Below, piece by piece: positions 27,066 through 36,611 of a stretch of DNA of 64,000 nt; position 1 is the first letter of the stretch, and each line of letters begins with the position of its first letter. The stretch covers positions 41,795 to 105,794 of the forward strand of contig JAPOZO010000031.1 of NCBI GenBank assembly GCA_026706025.1. Direction: 5' to 3'. Source of the stretch: Candidatus Poribacteria bacterium (GTDB taxonomy: Bacteria > Poribacteria > WGA-4E > WGA-3G). The notes beneath the pieces were generated by a model. The model ran no database searches, was not told the DNA's origin, and worked only from the letters and a program-made list of their open reading frames with translations. The position numbers were made by a program, and so were the translations under genes.

Positions 27066-27117
27066 ACGATAGCCTTGAATTTCAGCATCAAGGTCTGTTT
27101 AAAACGGGGAGTTTTTG

Positions 27118-27894
27118 ATGTACAGAGTACTAACATTTTTAATCCTGAGTCTTTTTGCGCTAATGCATCTCATAGCAACACAGGTCGTAGCACTGGATAC
27201 AGACGGTCTTGTTGGTGCGTGGTTGTTCGATGAAGGCAAAGGAGAAACCGTTACGGATTCCTCCGATAACGGATTGGATGGAAAAATCGCGCAGGGTAAA
27301 CCGAAGTGGGTTGATGGCAAATTTGATGGTGCGATGGAATTCGGCGGGCAAGATATGGTAACCGTTGATGATGATAATGCGCTTGATTTAGCGGAATTCA
27401 CAATCGCCGCATGGGTGAATATCCCGAAAGTCTCCGGTGCGTGGCAAATTATTGCCACTAAAGAAAACCGTAATCCGACGGGCAGAAACTATGGGCTTTT
27501 CGGTCATATTAACTCCGGTGTTGTCCATTACTCCTTCACAACAAATTCCGGATGGAAATCATTTGATGCCAAAACTGTTGTAACGGATGGTGACTGGCAT
27601 CACGTTGCAGGCACTTACGATGGCTCAGACTTCAAATTCTATCTTGATGGAGCGATTGATGCACAAGTCGCACCCGGAACAAAACCGGATAACCACGATA
27701 ATTTCCTGTTTATTGGGGGCTGCGACATCGGTAACTACTGGATGACAGGCACTATTGACGAGGTGGTTCTCTATGACAGAGCCCTCAGCGAGAAGGAACT
27801 CAACGAACTAATGGAAGATGGGATGTCTGTCGCGTTAGACGTGCAACCCGGCGGAAAACTGGTGACGACTTGGAGTCGAATTAAGACGCAATAA
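27118..27894 (+). CDS. Secreted LamG (concanavalin A-like) domain protein
   Basis: A 258-residue protein with a signal peptide (LTFLILSLFALMHLIATQVV) followed by one LamG-like jelly-roll domain (VGAWLFDEGKGETVTDSSDN, then FTIAAWVNIP, HHVAGTYDGSDFKFYLDG, IDEVVLYDRALSEKELNELM). Such domains bind carbohydrates or are parts of surface proteins. A GGGGAG site supports the ATG at 27118. It lies between glgC and a small gene/PhyH pair. Many near copies of such proteins are typical of Poribacteria. Confidence 0.85.
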   Translation: MYRVLTFLILSLFALMHLIATQVVALDTDGLVGAWLFDEGKGETVTDSSDNGLDGKIAQGKPKWVDGKFDGAMEFGGQDMVTVDDDNALDLAEFTIAAWVNIPKVSGAWQIIATKENRNPTGRNYGLFGHINSGVVHYSFTTNSGWKSFDAKTVVTDGDWHHVAGTYDGSDFKFYLDGAIDAQVAPGTKPDNHDNFLFIGGCDIGNYWMTGTIDEVVLYDRALSEKELNELMEDGMSVALDVQPGGKLVTTWSRIKTQ

Positions 27895-27961
27895 CGTCCA
27901 AGGCGGGCAGGTCTCATAAGCGCGTTTACAGAGCGTGTTCCAAGGAAGGCTAACTCTCAAC

Positions 27962-28240
27962 ATGTCTGAATTAAGACAAAAACTTCTGGTGCTGCATCTG
28001 CACACACCTGACCTCAATAGTAGCGTTGTCGCTTGGGCAATGTACGATGGTACTGGTGAGAAACGCCATACGACAGGTGATAGCGAGGCACCGCCGTATA
28101 ATTCGGTGATGGAAGCGATGCGTGATGGCTGGCGGGTAATTCAGTTTCCACAACAATTCCCTGCCTACCCCGGCATGGAATATCATACTTCATATCTCAG
28201 GTTTGAATATATCCTGGAGAAATTGGAGGAAATCCAATGA
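27962..28240 (+). CDS. Small conserved-looking protein upstream of PhyH
   Basis: A 92-residue soluble protein (MSELRQKLLVLHLHTPDLNS ... FEYILEKLEEIQ) with no motif I recognise. Its stop codon overlaps the start of the PhyH gene (ATGA), so the two are translationally coupled and likely work together. A GTG nine codons upstream is an alternative start. Confidence 0.65.
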   Translation: MSELRQKLLVLHLHTPDLNSSVVAWAMYDGTGEKRHTTGDSEAPPYNSVMEAMRDGWRVIQFPQQFPAYPGMEYHTSYLRFEYILEKLEEIQ

Positions 28241-29055
28241 TTGACAAAAAGTATTTGCTCACTACAGAACAGATGGCGAATTTCGTTGCGGACGGTTACC
28301 TCCGCTTCGATAAGTTAATCCCTGATGAATTAAATAAAGCCGCACATGCGGAGATGGAAGCCGGTGTGAGTGTCCGTGGCGGCGGCGGCACGGTTTTAAA
28401 CGATGTCTGGAACGATGCGTCTGCAGTCGGCAGCGTTTTCGGGATGCCAGAGGTGCAGGGCATTGTTCAGAGCCTTGTCGGTGAGGATCCGCTCTACGAT
28501 CACCACGCCGTTCACATCGTCCGTCCGCAAAACGAGGTCGGTCAGATTTGGCATGCCGACGCGATCATTGACTTGCGGATGCATTTTGATATCCAATTTT
28601 TCTATTTCTCGCACGATACGCCGCGTGAAATGGGTGGGACGATGATTCTACCCGGAAGCCATTATCGTCGTGTCTGTGAGACAGACATCGCGCGTTACCA
28701 AAACTTCCTCAGTCAACTGCCGATTGCTTGCGAAGCAGGAACGCTCTTTGTGGTGCATCACGGGATGTGGCACTGTGCGCAACCGAACCTCACAGAGCAG
28801 ACACGCTACATGTTCAAACTCCGCCTCAACCCGACGGTGCGTCAGTGTAAACTCTGGAACACAGACGATATCGATACAGCACCGATCCACGGCATCTTAG
28901 GCAGGAATCACAGATGGTACGGGAACGATGTCCGGCTTGAGATTGTCAATCGGATCAAGCAGTGGCGTTTTCTTATCGGTGACGAGTCGTTTGATGTTGG
29001 CTACTGGCTGTCTCGACTTGAAAACATGCCAGAGAACGCTCAGGAAGCAGCATAG
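28237..29055 (+). CDS. Phytanoyl-CoA dioxygenase (PhyH) family protein
   Basis: A 272-residue Fe(II)/2-oxoglutarate dioxygenase. Here the iron ligands are readable: the H-x-D pair in IWHADAIIDL and the distal His in GMWHCAQPN, followed by the 2-oxoglutarate Arg region (TRYMFKLRLNP). It differs strongly from the tandem pair at 18293-20029 and so belongs to another subfamily. It overlaps the preceding small gene by four bases and has a GGAGGAAAT site. Confidence 0.88.
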   Translation: MIDKKYLLTTEQMANFVADGYLRFDKLIPDELNKAAHAEMEAGVSVRGGGGTVLNDVWNDASAVGSVFGMPEVQGIVQSLVGEDPLYDHHAVHIVRPQNEVGQIWHADAIIDLRMHFDIQFFYFSHDTPREMGGTMILPGSHYRRVCETDIARYQNFLSQLPIACEAGTLFVVHHGMWHCAQPNLTEQTRYMFKLRLNPTVRQCKLWNTDDIDTAPIHGILGRNHRWYGNDVRLEIVNRIKQWRFLIGDESFDVGYWLSRLENMPENAQEAA

Positions 29056-29160
29056 TTATTTCAACAGGACTTATGTATTTCCATTAAAGTCCTTGATAAG
29101 GGGATTTAGGGGGTTAAATACAACTTCTCTGTTTAATTTGCATGAGCCTTATTGAACAAA

Positions 29161-29185
29161 AAGGCGCGGTTAGAAACCGCGCCTT
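29161..29185 (-). terminator. Terminator between convergent genes
   Basis: A perfect 11-pair stem (AAGGCGCGGTT / AACCGCGCCTT, three-base loop). On the minus strand it is followed by TTTTTGTT, so it mainly ends the gene at 29228-30145; it may also stop transcripts from the PhyH side. Confidence 0.8.
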
Positions 29186-29227
29186 GAAATAAATTGAAAT
29201 GTGCCTCTTAAAGTAATCGCAATACTA

Positions 29228-30145
29228 TCAATCGCGACCGCGACCTCTTCTACCACGTTCTCTCCGGAATTTCTCTATCATTTCTCGCCGCTCCTCTGCT
29301 GAGGCATGCTTCATTTTTTCCATCATCTCCTGCCTCATTCTTTCTGCATTTGCCCGCCCTTTCTGCTCCATTTCCCTGCGCTTTGCATCAGCCATTTGTC
29401 TGGCTCGGTTTTGTCCCTCGTTATTGCCTGCTTTTTCGGACCCACCTTCGCCACGATTTTCACCTCTGTCGCCACCGCGTTCTTGTGTAGCCGTGAGGGG
29501 TTGGAACCCACCGGTTTTGAGTTTTATTGTCTCTCCTGCTTTGTCCAAGGTTACCTGTTTGGCTTGGATGTCCTTGACTGTCATATCGCCAAGTTTTGTC
29601 CCGATGGTGACAAAGTGATAGCGATTAGATCTCTTTTCCAGCAGCGTCGCTTGTGATATTGCGCCGTTCGCGTCAACAGCCTTGGTGCCAATCAGACTAT
29701 AGGAAGGTTCATTGTTTGGCGGGGTCCAGCCCAGCGGACGGAAGAGGTTGTGGTCAACAATGGTTTTGTAAAACGCTGCGTTCTCTCCGAAGTCAACTCC
29801 GCCACGGTTTTGGCGACCCCAAGATCTGTTATTACGTTGTGGTTCGGGTTGTTCTTTTGCTTTCGCCATCGCCTGCATTTTAGCAGCTTCCATCTCTTTC
29901 ATTTTAGCGAAGTTCATCTCAGGTTGTGTGCCGATGAACTCCGATTTTGTTTTTTCTTGCGCATAGAGCAGTATCCCAAAACCGAGGAATAGACATACAA
30001 GACAGCCTATTCCGATTTTTGCAATGACGCTTCTCCGATTATTAGCAATTTTCACTTGCTTTTCCTCCGGTGTTTTCCATTTCCAAGCGCGTTTCTTAAA
30101 TGTCCCACTTCGCAGCGTTCGCATTTGGGAACGCTTTATAGACAT
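29228..30145 (-). CDS. Membrane-anchored GspC/PilP-like protein with basic C-terminal tail
   Basis: A 305-residue protein with a cytoplasmic N-terminus of about 45 residues, one membrane helix (IGIGCLVCLFLGFGILLYA) and a periplasmic part. Residues ~125-215 (IVDHNLFRPLGW, YSLIGTKAV, YHFVTIGTKLGD, QVTLDKAGETIKLK) resemble the HR domain of GspC/PilP, inner-membrane parts of type II secretion or type IV pili. The last 90 residues are a highly charged, Arg/Met/Gly-rich helix (MRQEMMEKMKHASAEERREM) ending in RRGRGRD. No other secretion genes are nearby. It may be an orphan GspC-like protein. Confidence 0.6.
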   Translation of the reverse strand: MSIKRSQMRTLRSGTFKKRAWKWKTPEEKQVKIANNRRSVIAKIGIGCLVCLFLGFGILLYAQEKTKSEFIGTQPEMNFAKMKEMEAAKMQAMAKAKEQPEPQRNNRSWGRQNRGGVDFGENAAFYKTIVDHNLFRPLGWTPPNNEPSYSLIGTKAVDANGAISQATLLEKRSNRYHFVTIGTKLGDMTVKDIQAKQVTLDKAGETIKLKTGGFQPLTATQERGGDRGENRGEGGSEKAGNNEGQNRARQMADAKRREMEQKGRANAERMRQEMMEKMKHASAEERREMIEKFRRERGRRGRGRD

Positions 30146-30524
30146 CTTTTTGATACTTAAGACAGGTTCTGTTGCGAAAGGTTCTCTTTAATTTTACTAT
30201 GGATTTTGCTGAATGTCAAATCAAGCAGCTCCAAACTTAGAGGTATTCAGTTATTCAATAGTCAGCAGTCAGCGTTCTGTTGTCCAAATTTCCCTTCTTG
30301 CGTAAGGGCAAACTGGATAATGGCTATCGATCCGGACTTTACGCCTCTAATTTGTGAATCCACTTTTATATGCTTAGACGCAAAAGTTACTTGTGCGTTT
30401 ATTTTTTCTAACCATAGTTGCTTAGCACAAGTCTTGCTTGTCATTGCAAAAAGCGTTGACTTTCGAGAAAAAATAGAGTAAACTTTATAGAAACAGGTTT
30501 ATTTTATAAAGGAACAGACTTGAC
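30146..30524. other. Divergent intergenic region
   Basis: 380 bases with no credible gene. It contains GTCAGCAGTCAGC-type short repeats (about 30258-30273) and the promoter at 30456-30484 for the rightward gene. Confidence 0.5.
30456..30484 (+). promoter_or_regulatory. Candidate sigma-70 promoter
   Basis: TTGACT, 17-base spacer, TAAACT, 40 bases before the start at 30525. Confidence 0.65.
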
Positions 30525-31079
30525 ATGAAGCACTATAATCTCAATCAAAAATACATTGCATTTGTGTGTAGTTGCCTCCTCATATTCGTCTTAACGAGTC
30601 AGCATGCGGATGCGGCGCGCCGATCGCGCGTGCTTTCGATCGCACTTTTTGCCTCTGGCATGAGTTTCCAACTCGGTGGCACGCTTCTCAAAGCCTCTGC
30701 TCAAGAGCGTTACGATGCCTATCTCAACGCCGCAATCCAAGCGGACATTCAGGCACACAAAGATGCTTTCCTCGTCAGGCGAAATGCTGGTAGCATTATG
30801 TCCGGTGTCGGCCTCGGGTGTGTAGGACTTGCCGTACTCTTCTCAGTCTATAGTCAACTCGACACACCCTCAGAATCGTCTGAACTTGCGGAAGGCGATG
30901 CCTTTTCTGGGTCCCGTTCGCAAACGCTGAGAACAAATCTACACACTCGGAAAATTGATTTCACAAATTACCGATTTGGAAACACCGGTCTGCTGTTTCC
31001 GCGTGCCTCGTTCCAATTACTACCGCACTATGATTTCCAAAACCAGCGGGCAAGTCTGAAACTTCTACACTACTTTTAA
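30525..31079 (+). CDS. Small exported membrane protein of unknown function
   Basis: A 184-residue protein with a signal peptide or first helix (IAFVCSCLLIFVLTSQHADA), then two further hydrophobic segments (LSIALFASGMSFQLGGTLL and MSGVGLGCVGLAVLFSVYS) flanking a helical stretch. I recognise no family. Hydrophobic segments with Gly/Ser patterns suggest an inner-membrane protein. It has an AAGGAA site and its own promoter. It lies 122 bases before the lipoprotein gene. Confidence 0.6.
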   Translation: MKHYNLNQKYIAFVCSCLLIFVLTSQHADAARRSRVLSIALFASGMSFQLGGTLLKASAQERYDAYLNAAIQADIQAHKDAFLVRRNAGSIMSGVGLGCVGLAVLFSVYSQLDTPSESSELAEGDAFSGSRSQTLRTNLHTRKIDFTNYRFGNTGLLFPRASFQLLPHYDFQNQRASLKLLHYF

Positions 31080-31201
31080 CTATTCGTTTCTGTCCGATTT
31101 TCCCTTCCCCGTAAGGGATGGGGACCTCTGTCAAGATAAGGTTTTCAGTTGGTTTGAAGAACGTTGGTTATAATTGCGTTGTTTTTCAAGGAGCAAAAAT
31201 T

Positions 31202-32317
31202 ATGCGTCTATTCCACACCTTATCCAACCGTAAGGTTGGTGTGCTCAGTTTTTTTATATTCTCTGTTTTAGTTCTCCTGTACGCCTGCACAAGTAGCGAG
31301 GATTTCGCGAATCCGCTTGACCCAGACAACCTCCGCACTTCTGGTGCACCCGATGGACTTACGCTCTTTGCCGGTGATAAACAGGTGCGAGTCACATGGA
31401 ACGATATTGGACAGGAAGGTATCAAGGCTTACCGGATCTATAGACGCTCTACAGGCGGAACGGATACGGAGTTTGCTTTAGTCGGCTCCGTTGACGCACC
31501 CGCAAATGAATTTATTGACACGCAAAATCTCGAAAATGACCGGCTTGATGCTTCTGGACAGCTCCTCGCTTATGAATATCGCATTACTTATGTTGATGTC
31601 AACGGGATAGAAACACCTGATCCGACGCATCCGCCAATTGAGACTGAAGAACCGCGTCGTATTTGGAAAACAGCCTTAGCCACACCAAGCATCCCGCCGC
31701 CGGCCCCTGTTGTAACGCTCGGTGATCCGACCGACCTCACCGTTAAGCTCTTTTGGGAAGGTTATGAACTATCTGATGATTTCTCTGTCTTCCGCATTTA
31801 TGCTGCACTTGACAACGAAGACGGGAAACCGCTACGTTTTAAAGTAATTGCCGAACCGAAACGAGACCGGCTCTACTATTTCGACCACGATTTTGAGGTA
31901 GATGGCACCCGGAAAGTCTATCGCGTCGCTGCTGTAGATACATTTGGCGCAGAAGCATTTGCTACAATCAACGCAGCAACGCCGAATGTCCCGCCTGCAC
32001 CACCGAAAAACGTTCGTGTGATTTATCGACCGCGCTCACTGTTTAACACGAAATACGATGCCGTTATCTCATGGACACCGAATATCGAACCTGATCTTGA
32101 TGGTTACCAACTCTATACCGAAGATGCATCCGGAAATTTTCTCCTGCGTCCCGCACCGGGAAAAAAGGATCGCACTTGGACGATCCCCGGTGAAGACCCA
32201 ATTCTTGTCGGACAAGACCTGCTATTCAGAAAGTACTGGATAACTGCCTTTGACAATACACCTGGACCCGATGGACAGCGAGACGAAAGCGCAAAGCAGT
32301 TAGCGCGATCGCAATAA
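31202..32317 (+). CDS. Lipoprotein with fibronectin type III-like domains
   Basis: A 371-residue lipoprotein. The lipobox is LLYACTSSEDF, so the mature protein begins at that Cys near residue 29. Two or three FN3-like beta-sandwich modules follow (DGLTLFAGDKQVRVTWNDIG, VKLFWEGYELSDDFSVFRIY, DAVISWTPNIEPDLDGYQLY), the pattern of proteins that interpret query-like FN3 repeats on the cell surface. The ATG at 31202 follows AAGGAG by nine bases; an open frame upstream has no site. The next gene codes for a beta-barrel, with which it may act. Confidence 0.8.
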   Translation: MRLFHTLSNRKVGVLSFFIFSVLVLLYACTSSEDFANPLDPDNLRTSGAPDGLTLFAGDKQVRVTWNDIGQEGIKAYRIYRRSTGGTDTEFALVGSVDAPANEFIDTQNLENDRLDASGQLLAYEYRITYVDVNGIETPDPTHPPIETEEPRRIWKTALATPSIPPPAPVVTLGDPTDLTVKLFWEGYELSDDFSVFRIYAALDNEDGKPLRFKVIAEPKRDRLYYFDHDFEVDGTRKVYRVAAVDTFGAEAFATINAATPNVPPAPPKNVRVIYRPRSLFNTKYDAVISWTPNIEPDLDGYQLYTEDASGNFLLRPAPGKKDRTWTIPGEDPILVGQDLLFRKYWITAFDNTPGPDGQRDESAKQLARSQ

Positions 32318-32372
32318 TCGTAAAACTTTAGTAAAAGACTTAAATAACAACATAATTCCAAAGGATAAATCT

Positions 32373-33389
32373 ATGCACCCTAACTTTTCTGGCGCGAATT
32401 TTCGGCGGACAGGTGAGACGAAAAAAAAGAGACACCCCAACACACAAACCCTCATATATATGATCTGTGGACTCCTTCTTATTGGCATGGCATCGCCGCT
32501 CTCAGCACAATTGCCAGCCATTCCACATCTCAGTACGATTCAGACCGCGGAGCCGGTCGGCAAGGGCGGCTCCAGCACTACGTTTGGGCTACTTCAATAC
32601 TCAAAAGTTGATCTGCTACCGGATCAACGCCAAAAAGTGAATATCGGTGGATTTGAGGAACTGCATCGCGTATCGCTCCAAGTCGAGACCTTCCTCGTGC
32701 CAGTCAGATTCAATTACGGTTTGAGCGACGAACTTGATTTGGTGTTGGGCGGTACGTTTTCAACGGGTGGTGTCCGGAAAGTCGTTCACGATTTCTATAA
32801 TGTTGCCGAAGAGACCGATGTCGATCCAACCACGGATCGCCGCGTCTACGATCAACCACTATTTGACGGTGTTATCGGACTCAAGTATAACATCAAACCC
32901 GATCGGAACGATAATTTCCCAAGTATCTCCGTCGGTGGTGACGCACAGTTCGGTTACACTGCCGATGATCGGCTCAACACGGACAACGAATTCCTTGATT
33001 ATAGCCCTGCCGATGGGTTTCCGTTTTTCGGAATCAATACCTATATCGTAGGCACCCAAAGATTCGGGAGTCTCTTTAAACTCCATGCCGGTGTTGGTGT
33101 CTTTTTAACGTCAAAGTTATTGAAAACGACTGATTTTTTTACACTTAATTGGCAGGTCGGTGGCGAAGTTGCCATTGCAGATAACATGTGGTTGGTGGCT
33201 GATTTCTCGCGCGAACTTCCGTATGCAGGTATAAACGTAACGAATTTTATGGGATTTGCTTTCCGTTATGAGGTCTCGAATACCCTCGCGTTCCAACTCG
33301 GATTTAACAGTCAACCCGGATTCCAGTTTAACTTGACCTTCGGCGGCGAGAAAGCACAAGCGATTGATGAAGGGAATCTGCTGTTTTAG
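32373..33389 (+). CDS. Putative outer-membrane beta-barrel protein
   Basis: A 338-residue protein with a long N-terminal region before the signal segment (IYMICGLLLIGMASPLSA) and many amphipathic strands (VPVRFNYGLSDELDLVLGGT, LFKLHAGVGVFL, LAFQLGFNSQPGFQFNLTFG). It ends in NLLF, with a terminal Phe suited to BAM insertion. The family is not clear to me. It follows the FN3 lipoprotein after 55 bases with an AAGGAT site, so both may be one operon that continues into dtd. Confidence 0.62.
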   Translation: MHPNFSGANFRRTGETKKKRHPNTQTLIYMICGLLLIGMASPLSAQLPAIPHLSTIQTAEPVGKGGSSTTFGLLQYSKVDLLPDQRQKVNIGGFEELHRVSLQVETFLVPVRFNYGLSDELDLVLGGTFSTGGVRKVVHDFYNVAEETDVDPTTDRRVYDQPLFDGVIGLKYNIKPDRNDNFPSISVGGDAQFGYTADDRLNTDNEFLDYSPADGFPFFGINTYIVGTQRFGSLFKLHAGVGVFLTSKLLKTTDFFTLNWQVGGEVAIADNMWLVADFSRELPYAGINVTNFMGFAFRYEVSNTLAFQLGFNSQPGFQFNLTFGGEKAQAIDEGNLLF

Positions 33390-33413
33390 CGTGAGCGATT
33401 GGAGGAACTACCG

Positions 33414-33863
33414 ATGAGAGCAGTCGTTCAACGTGTTAAATCTGCCAGTGTTAGGGTAGATGGTAAACTCGTTTCCGAAATTGAGGCAGGTGTACTTGTC
33501 TTCCTCGGCGTTGCGCATGACGATACCAAAACAGAACTGGAATATATTGCCAATAAAGTCGCTAACCTGCGTATCTTCGAGGATGAAGACGGCAAAATGA
33601 ATCGTTCGCTTCTCGAAACAGGAGGGGCAGCTCTGGTTGTCTCGCAATTCACGCTCTACGGTGATTGCCGTAAAGGACGACGACCGAGTTTTATTAATGC
33701 CGCCCGCCCTGAAGTCGCAAACACACTTTATGAGCAGTTCATCACCCTCCTAAAACAGCAGAATATCCCAACGCAAGGCGGTACCTTTCAGGCGATGATG
33801 GATGTGCAACTCATTAATGACGGTCCTGTCACCATTTTACTGGATAGCAACAAGCAATTTTGA
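33414..33863 (+). CDS. dtd: D-aminoacyl-tRNA deacylase
   Basis: A 149-residue enzyme that removes D-amino acids from mischarged tRNA. Family motifs: [17 protein letters not shown] at the start, the SQFTLYGD motif that holds the cross-subunit active site, and the NDGPVT motif near the end. The ATG at 33414 follows a GGAGG site; the open frame five codons upstream is not used. It is followed after 19 bases by the UxuA-like gene. Confidence 0.96.
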   Translation: MRAVVQRVKSASVRVDGKLVSEIEAGVLVFLGVAHDDTKTELEYIANKVANLRIFEDEDGKMNRSLLETGGAALVVSQFTLYGDCRKGRRPSFINAARPEVANTLYEQFITLLKQQNIPTQGGTFQAMMDVQLINDGPVTILLDSNKQF

Positions 33864-33882
33864 ACCTATGAAGGAGAAGGTT

Positions 33883-34848
33883 ATGGCACGCAAGATGCGT
33901 CTCGGTTTAGGTCAATTCAGTGAACTCAGTGAAGAACGGTTGAAGTTTATCAAACAACTCGGTGTCGAAGATGTCTTGCTCAACACGGCACAACTCCCCG
34001 GTACAGAACGGTGGGAATTTGAGGACATCTTGCAACTTCGGAAAGCGGTAGAAGCGGTTGGACTCCGGTTAGCAGCACTTGAGAATGTGCCGGTCCCGTT
34101 TTACGACAAAGCGATGCTCGGTCTACCGGGTCGTGATGAGCAAATTGAGAATATGGCGACAACGATTCGCAATATCGGTAAGGCTGGCGTTGAGATCTTC
34201 GGATACCACTGGATGCCGAGCGGTGTCTGGCGAACTTCTCGAACTACACCCGGTAGAGGCGGTGCCGAAGTTACGAGTTTTGATATGGACGAAGTTAAAG
34301 ACGCACCGCTATCGCACGGACGCGTTTTCACTGAAGCCGAAATGTGGGAAAACTACGAATACTACATGAACGCCATCCTGCCCGTCGCAGAAGAAGCAGG
34401 CGTTAAACTCGCACTCCACCCCGATGATCCGCCTGTTGAATCTCTTGCAGGCGTACCGCGTCTGTTCCGCAATTTTGAAGGCTTCAAACGCGGCATGGAG
34501 ATCGCTGACAGTCCAATACACGGACTCGATTTCTGCGTCGGTTCTTGGTCGGAGATGGGACCGGGTGTCACGGATGCGATCCGCTATTTCGGAGAACGCG
34601 ACAAGATTTTCTATGTCCATTTCCGTGATGTGGAAGGACACGTCCCAAAATTTGCTGAATCCTTTGTTGACACCGGCAATTGCGATATGTTTGATGTAAT
34701 GCGCACGCTCAAAGAAGTCGGTTTCACAGGTTTCATGATTACCGACCATGTGCCTCACATCGTAGATGACACAGGTTGGGGACACCGAGGCCGCGCGTAT
34801 GCCATCGGATATATGACAGCGTTCCTTGAAATTTTATCAACGACGTAA
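33883..34848 (+). CDS. Mannonate dehydratase family (UxuA-like) TIM-barrel protein
   Basis: A 321-residue protein with UxuA features: LALHPDDPP (metal-site His), GLDFCVGSWSEMG, and FYVHFRDVEGH with a second conserved His. UxuA dehydrates D-mannonate to 2-keto-3-deoxygluconate in hexuronate breakdown. The usual UxuA is near 350-400 residues, so this is a shorter relative that may act on another sugar acid. The ATG at 33883 has a GGAGAAGG site. No uxuB or uxaC is adjacent. Confidence 0.8.
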   Translation: MARKMRLGLGQFSELSEERLKFIKQLGVEDVLLNTAQLPGTERWEFEDILQLRKAVEAVGLRLAALENVPVPFYDKAMLGLPGRDEQIENMATTIRNIGKAGVEIFGYHWMPSGVWRTSRTTPGRGGAEVTSFDMDEVKDAPLSHGRVFTEAEMWENYEYYMNAILPVAEEAGVKLALHPDDPPVESLAGVPRLFRNFEGFKRGMEIADSPIHGLDFCVGSWSEMGPGVTDAIRYFGERDKIFYVHFRDVEGHVPKFAESFVDTGNCDMFDVMRTLKEVGFTGFMITDHVPHIVDDTGWGHRGRAYAIGYMTAFLEILSTT

Positions 34849-34866
34849 ACTTGGATAGGTAAAGAA

Positions 34867-35682
34867 ATGGGACATCCTGAATATATTGACACCATCAAGC
34901 AGGGGGACTGCATTGCGTTGATGTCCGAAATGCCGGATGAATGTGTTGATCTCATCATAACGGATCCGCCTTTTGCGATCGACTTCAAGGCAACTCGTCA
35001 CAATTACAACCGAAAAGGGGATCGTGTCCTTCAGGGTTACAACGAAGTCAAGGGAAGTGATTATCTTGCTTTTACGCTTGACTGGCTTACCGCTGCGACG
35101 AGAGTCCTAAAGGATTCTGGTAGTATGTATATCTTTTCAGGTTGGAACTATCTAAAAGATCTTCTGATAGCAATTGATCAGTGCAAGCTCACGACTGTCA
35201 ATCACCTCATTTGGAAATATCAGTTTGGTGTTGTTACGAAGCGTAAGTACGTAACCTCCCACTACCATTGTCTTTTCTTGTGCAAAAACGACAGGAAACG
35301 AAAGTTTTATCCCTATCGCCGATTTGATAAGGATGCAAAGACTGAAAGCGGCGGATCGGCACACTACAAAGACAAAGAAGACGTTTGGGAAATCAAGAGA
35401 GAATATTGGCAAGGTGCCATCAAAACGCCAACGAAATTGCCAGCTGAACTCATTGAAAAGATACTTGATTACTCCAGTGAAAAAGGCGATGTTGTTTTGG
35501 ATCCGTTTTTGGGTTCTGGGCAGGTTGCTGTCGTCAGCAAAATGAAAGAACGGCATTACATAGGCTTCGAGATTGTGCCAGCATATTACGAATTCGCTCT
35601 TGATCGGCTTGAATCGGGAAAATACTTAATTCAAAAAACGGAAGAACAACCTGTATGGGACTTATTTAGTCAGGACACGTGA
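34867..35682 (+). CDS. DNA adenine-N6 methyltransferase (beta class), R-M partner
   Basis: A 271-residue methyltransferase with motif IV first (ITDPPFAIDF) and motif I near the end (VVLDPFLGSGQVAV), the order of the beta class. DPPF fits N6-adenine methylation. The next gene starts eight bases after the stop and encodes a nuclease-like protein, which points to a type II restriction-modification pair. The specificity cannot be read from the sequence. Base usage is more AT-rich than in the metabolic genes, in line with transfer. Confidence 0.88.
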   Translation: MGHPEYIDTIKQGDCIALMSEMPDECVDLIITDPPFAIDFKATRHNYNRKGDRVLQGYNEVKGSDYLAFTLDWLTAATRVLKDSGSMYIFSGWNYLKDLLIAIDQCKLTTVNHLIWKYQFGVVTKRKYVTSHYHCLFLCKNDRKRKFYPYRRFDKDAKTESGGSAHYKDKEDVWEIKREYWQGAIKTPTKLPAELIEKILDYSSEKGDVVLDPFLGSGQVAVVSKMKERHYIGFEIVPAYYEFALDRLESGKYLIQKTEEQPVWDLFSQDT

Positions 35683-35689
35683 TTTTGTT

Positions 35690-36385
35690 ATGATAAACGA
35701 AAAGATAGTTGACACGGTTGAGAAACTGCAAAACGCCTCTCGAAACATGCCAAAAGTTTGGGATGGGAGAAGTGCCATTCTTGAAATGAAAGAGGGCGGT
35801 TCCAGACAGTGGCGGCAGATGGAATGGATGGGGTTTTATTTTGAATTTTTGTGTCAAAAACATTTTGATGCCATAATCGAAATGCCAGGTAAAAAATATG
35901 GCAGGACAGAGTTTGACGCGTTTCGTGAAATCTCATGGGACTTTAAGACACATGCGGCCAATACGACAAATCATACGGTTATTACAAACGATACCGAAGC
36001 CATAGTAAACACGATAAGTGATTACGGTTACTACGGAGTGATTCTCGCAATCGGTGAGGTAGAATACAACGACGAAGAACGAACCTTTAAAAAATGGCAT
36101 GATGAACTGAAAGAAGGGATCAGCAAATATGAAGTGAACCGGATAAACAGGGGAGCAATGTCGCGAAGGCGTAAAACAGAGTTTATCTTATCAGAAATCC
36201 ACTTTGTCTGTTTTGATACTAAAACACTGAGTCAATGTGGTGGTTCATTTCAGAAAGGGTTTAGAAATGCTGATGGCAGTCCGAGGCGCGAGAAAGTCAC
36301 AGTAAATATTCGGAGAATTCCAGATGCTGCCCTTATTGTCACCGAGGAATTTGAAAAAACAGTACCGCATCAAATCAACACATGA
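35690..36385 (+). CDS. Probable type II restriction endonuclease
   Basis: A 231-residue protein coded eight bases after the methyltransferase. A PD-(D/E)XK-like core can be seen in GRTEFDAFREISWDFKTHA: an acidic Asp strand followed by D-x-K, with QWRQMEWMGFYFEFLC as the leading helix. Its basic C-terminal half (SRRRKTEFILSEIHFVCFD) could contact DNA. The pairing with a solitary methyltransferase is the main evidence. I do not recognise the subfamily. The Shine-Dalgarno is weak. Confidence 0.7.
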   Translation: MINEKIVDTVEKLQNASRNMPKVWDGRSAILEMKEGGSRQWRQMEWMGFYFEFLCQKHFDAIIEMPGKKYGRTEFDAFREISWDFKTHAANTTNHTVITNDTEAIVNTISDYGYYGVILAIGEVEYNDEERTFKKWHDELKEGISKYEVNRINRGAMSRRRKTEFILSEIHFVCFDTKTLSQCGGSFQKGFRNADGSPRREKVTVNIRRIPDAALIVTEEFEKTVPHQINT

Positions 36386-36572
36386 AGATTAAGAATTTAA
36401 TCGGGTAACGCTAAGACGTATGATAACAAGCAGATCGGTTCGTAGTAGTGCGATTCATCGCACGTCGCATAGCCGCAATTACCCAATTTATTTTTTAAAC
36501 CTCATCTGTCGATTTGCTTTTTCCCGTATTTTTTGTAGTAAGTATTTTCTGCCAAACACCGCTAAAAAAGAT

Positions 36573-36601
36573 TTGACATTTTCTCAAAAATGTAGTACAG
36601 T
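36573..36601 (+). promoter_or_regulatory. Sigma-70 promoter upstream of the candidate structured RNA
   Basis: TTGACA, 17-base spacer, TACAGT. The start site would be near 36608, 286 bases before the ParB-like start codon, just before the first long hairpin. Confidence 0.75.
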
Positions 36602-36611
36602 TAAAGGGTCA

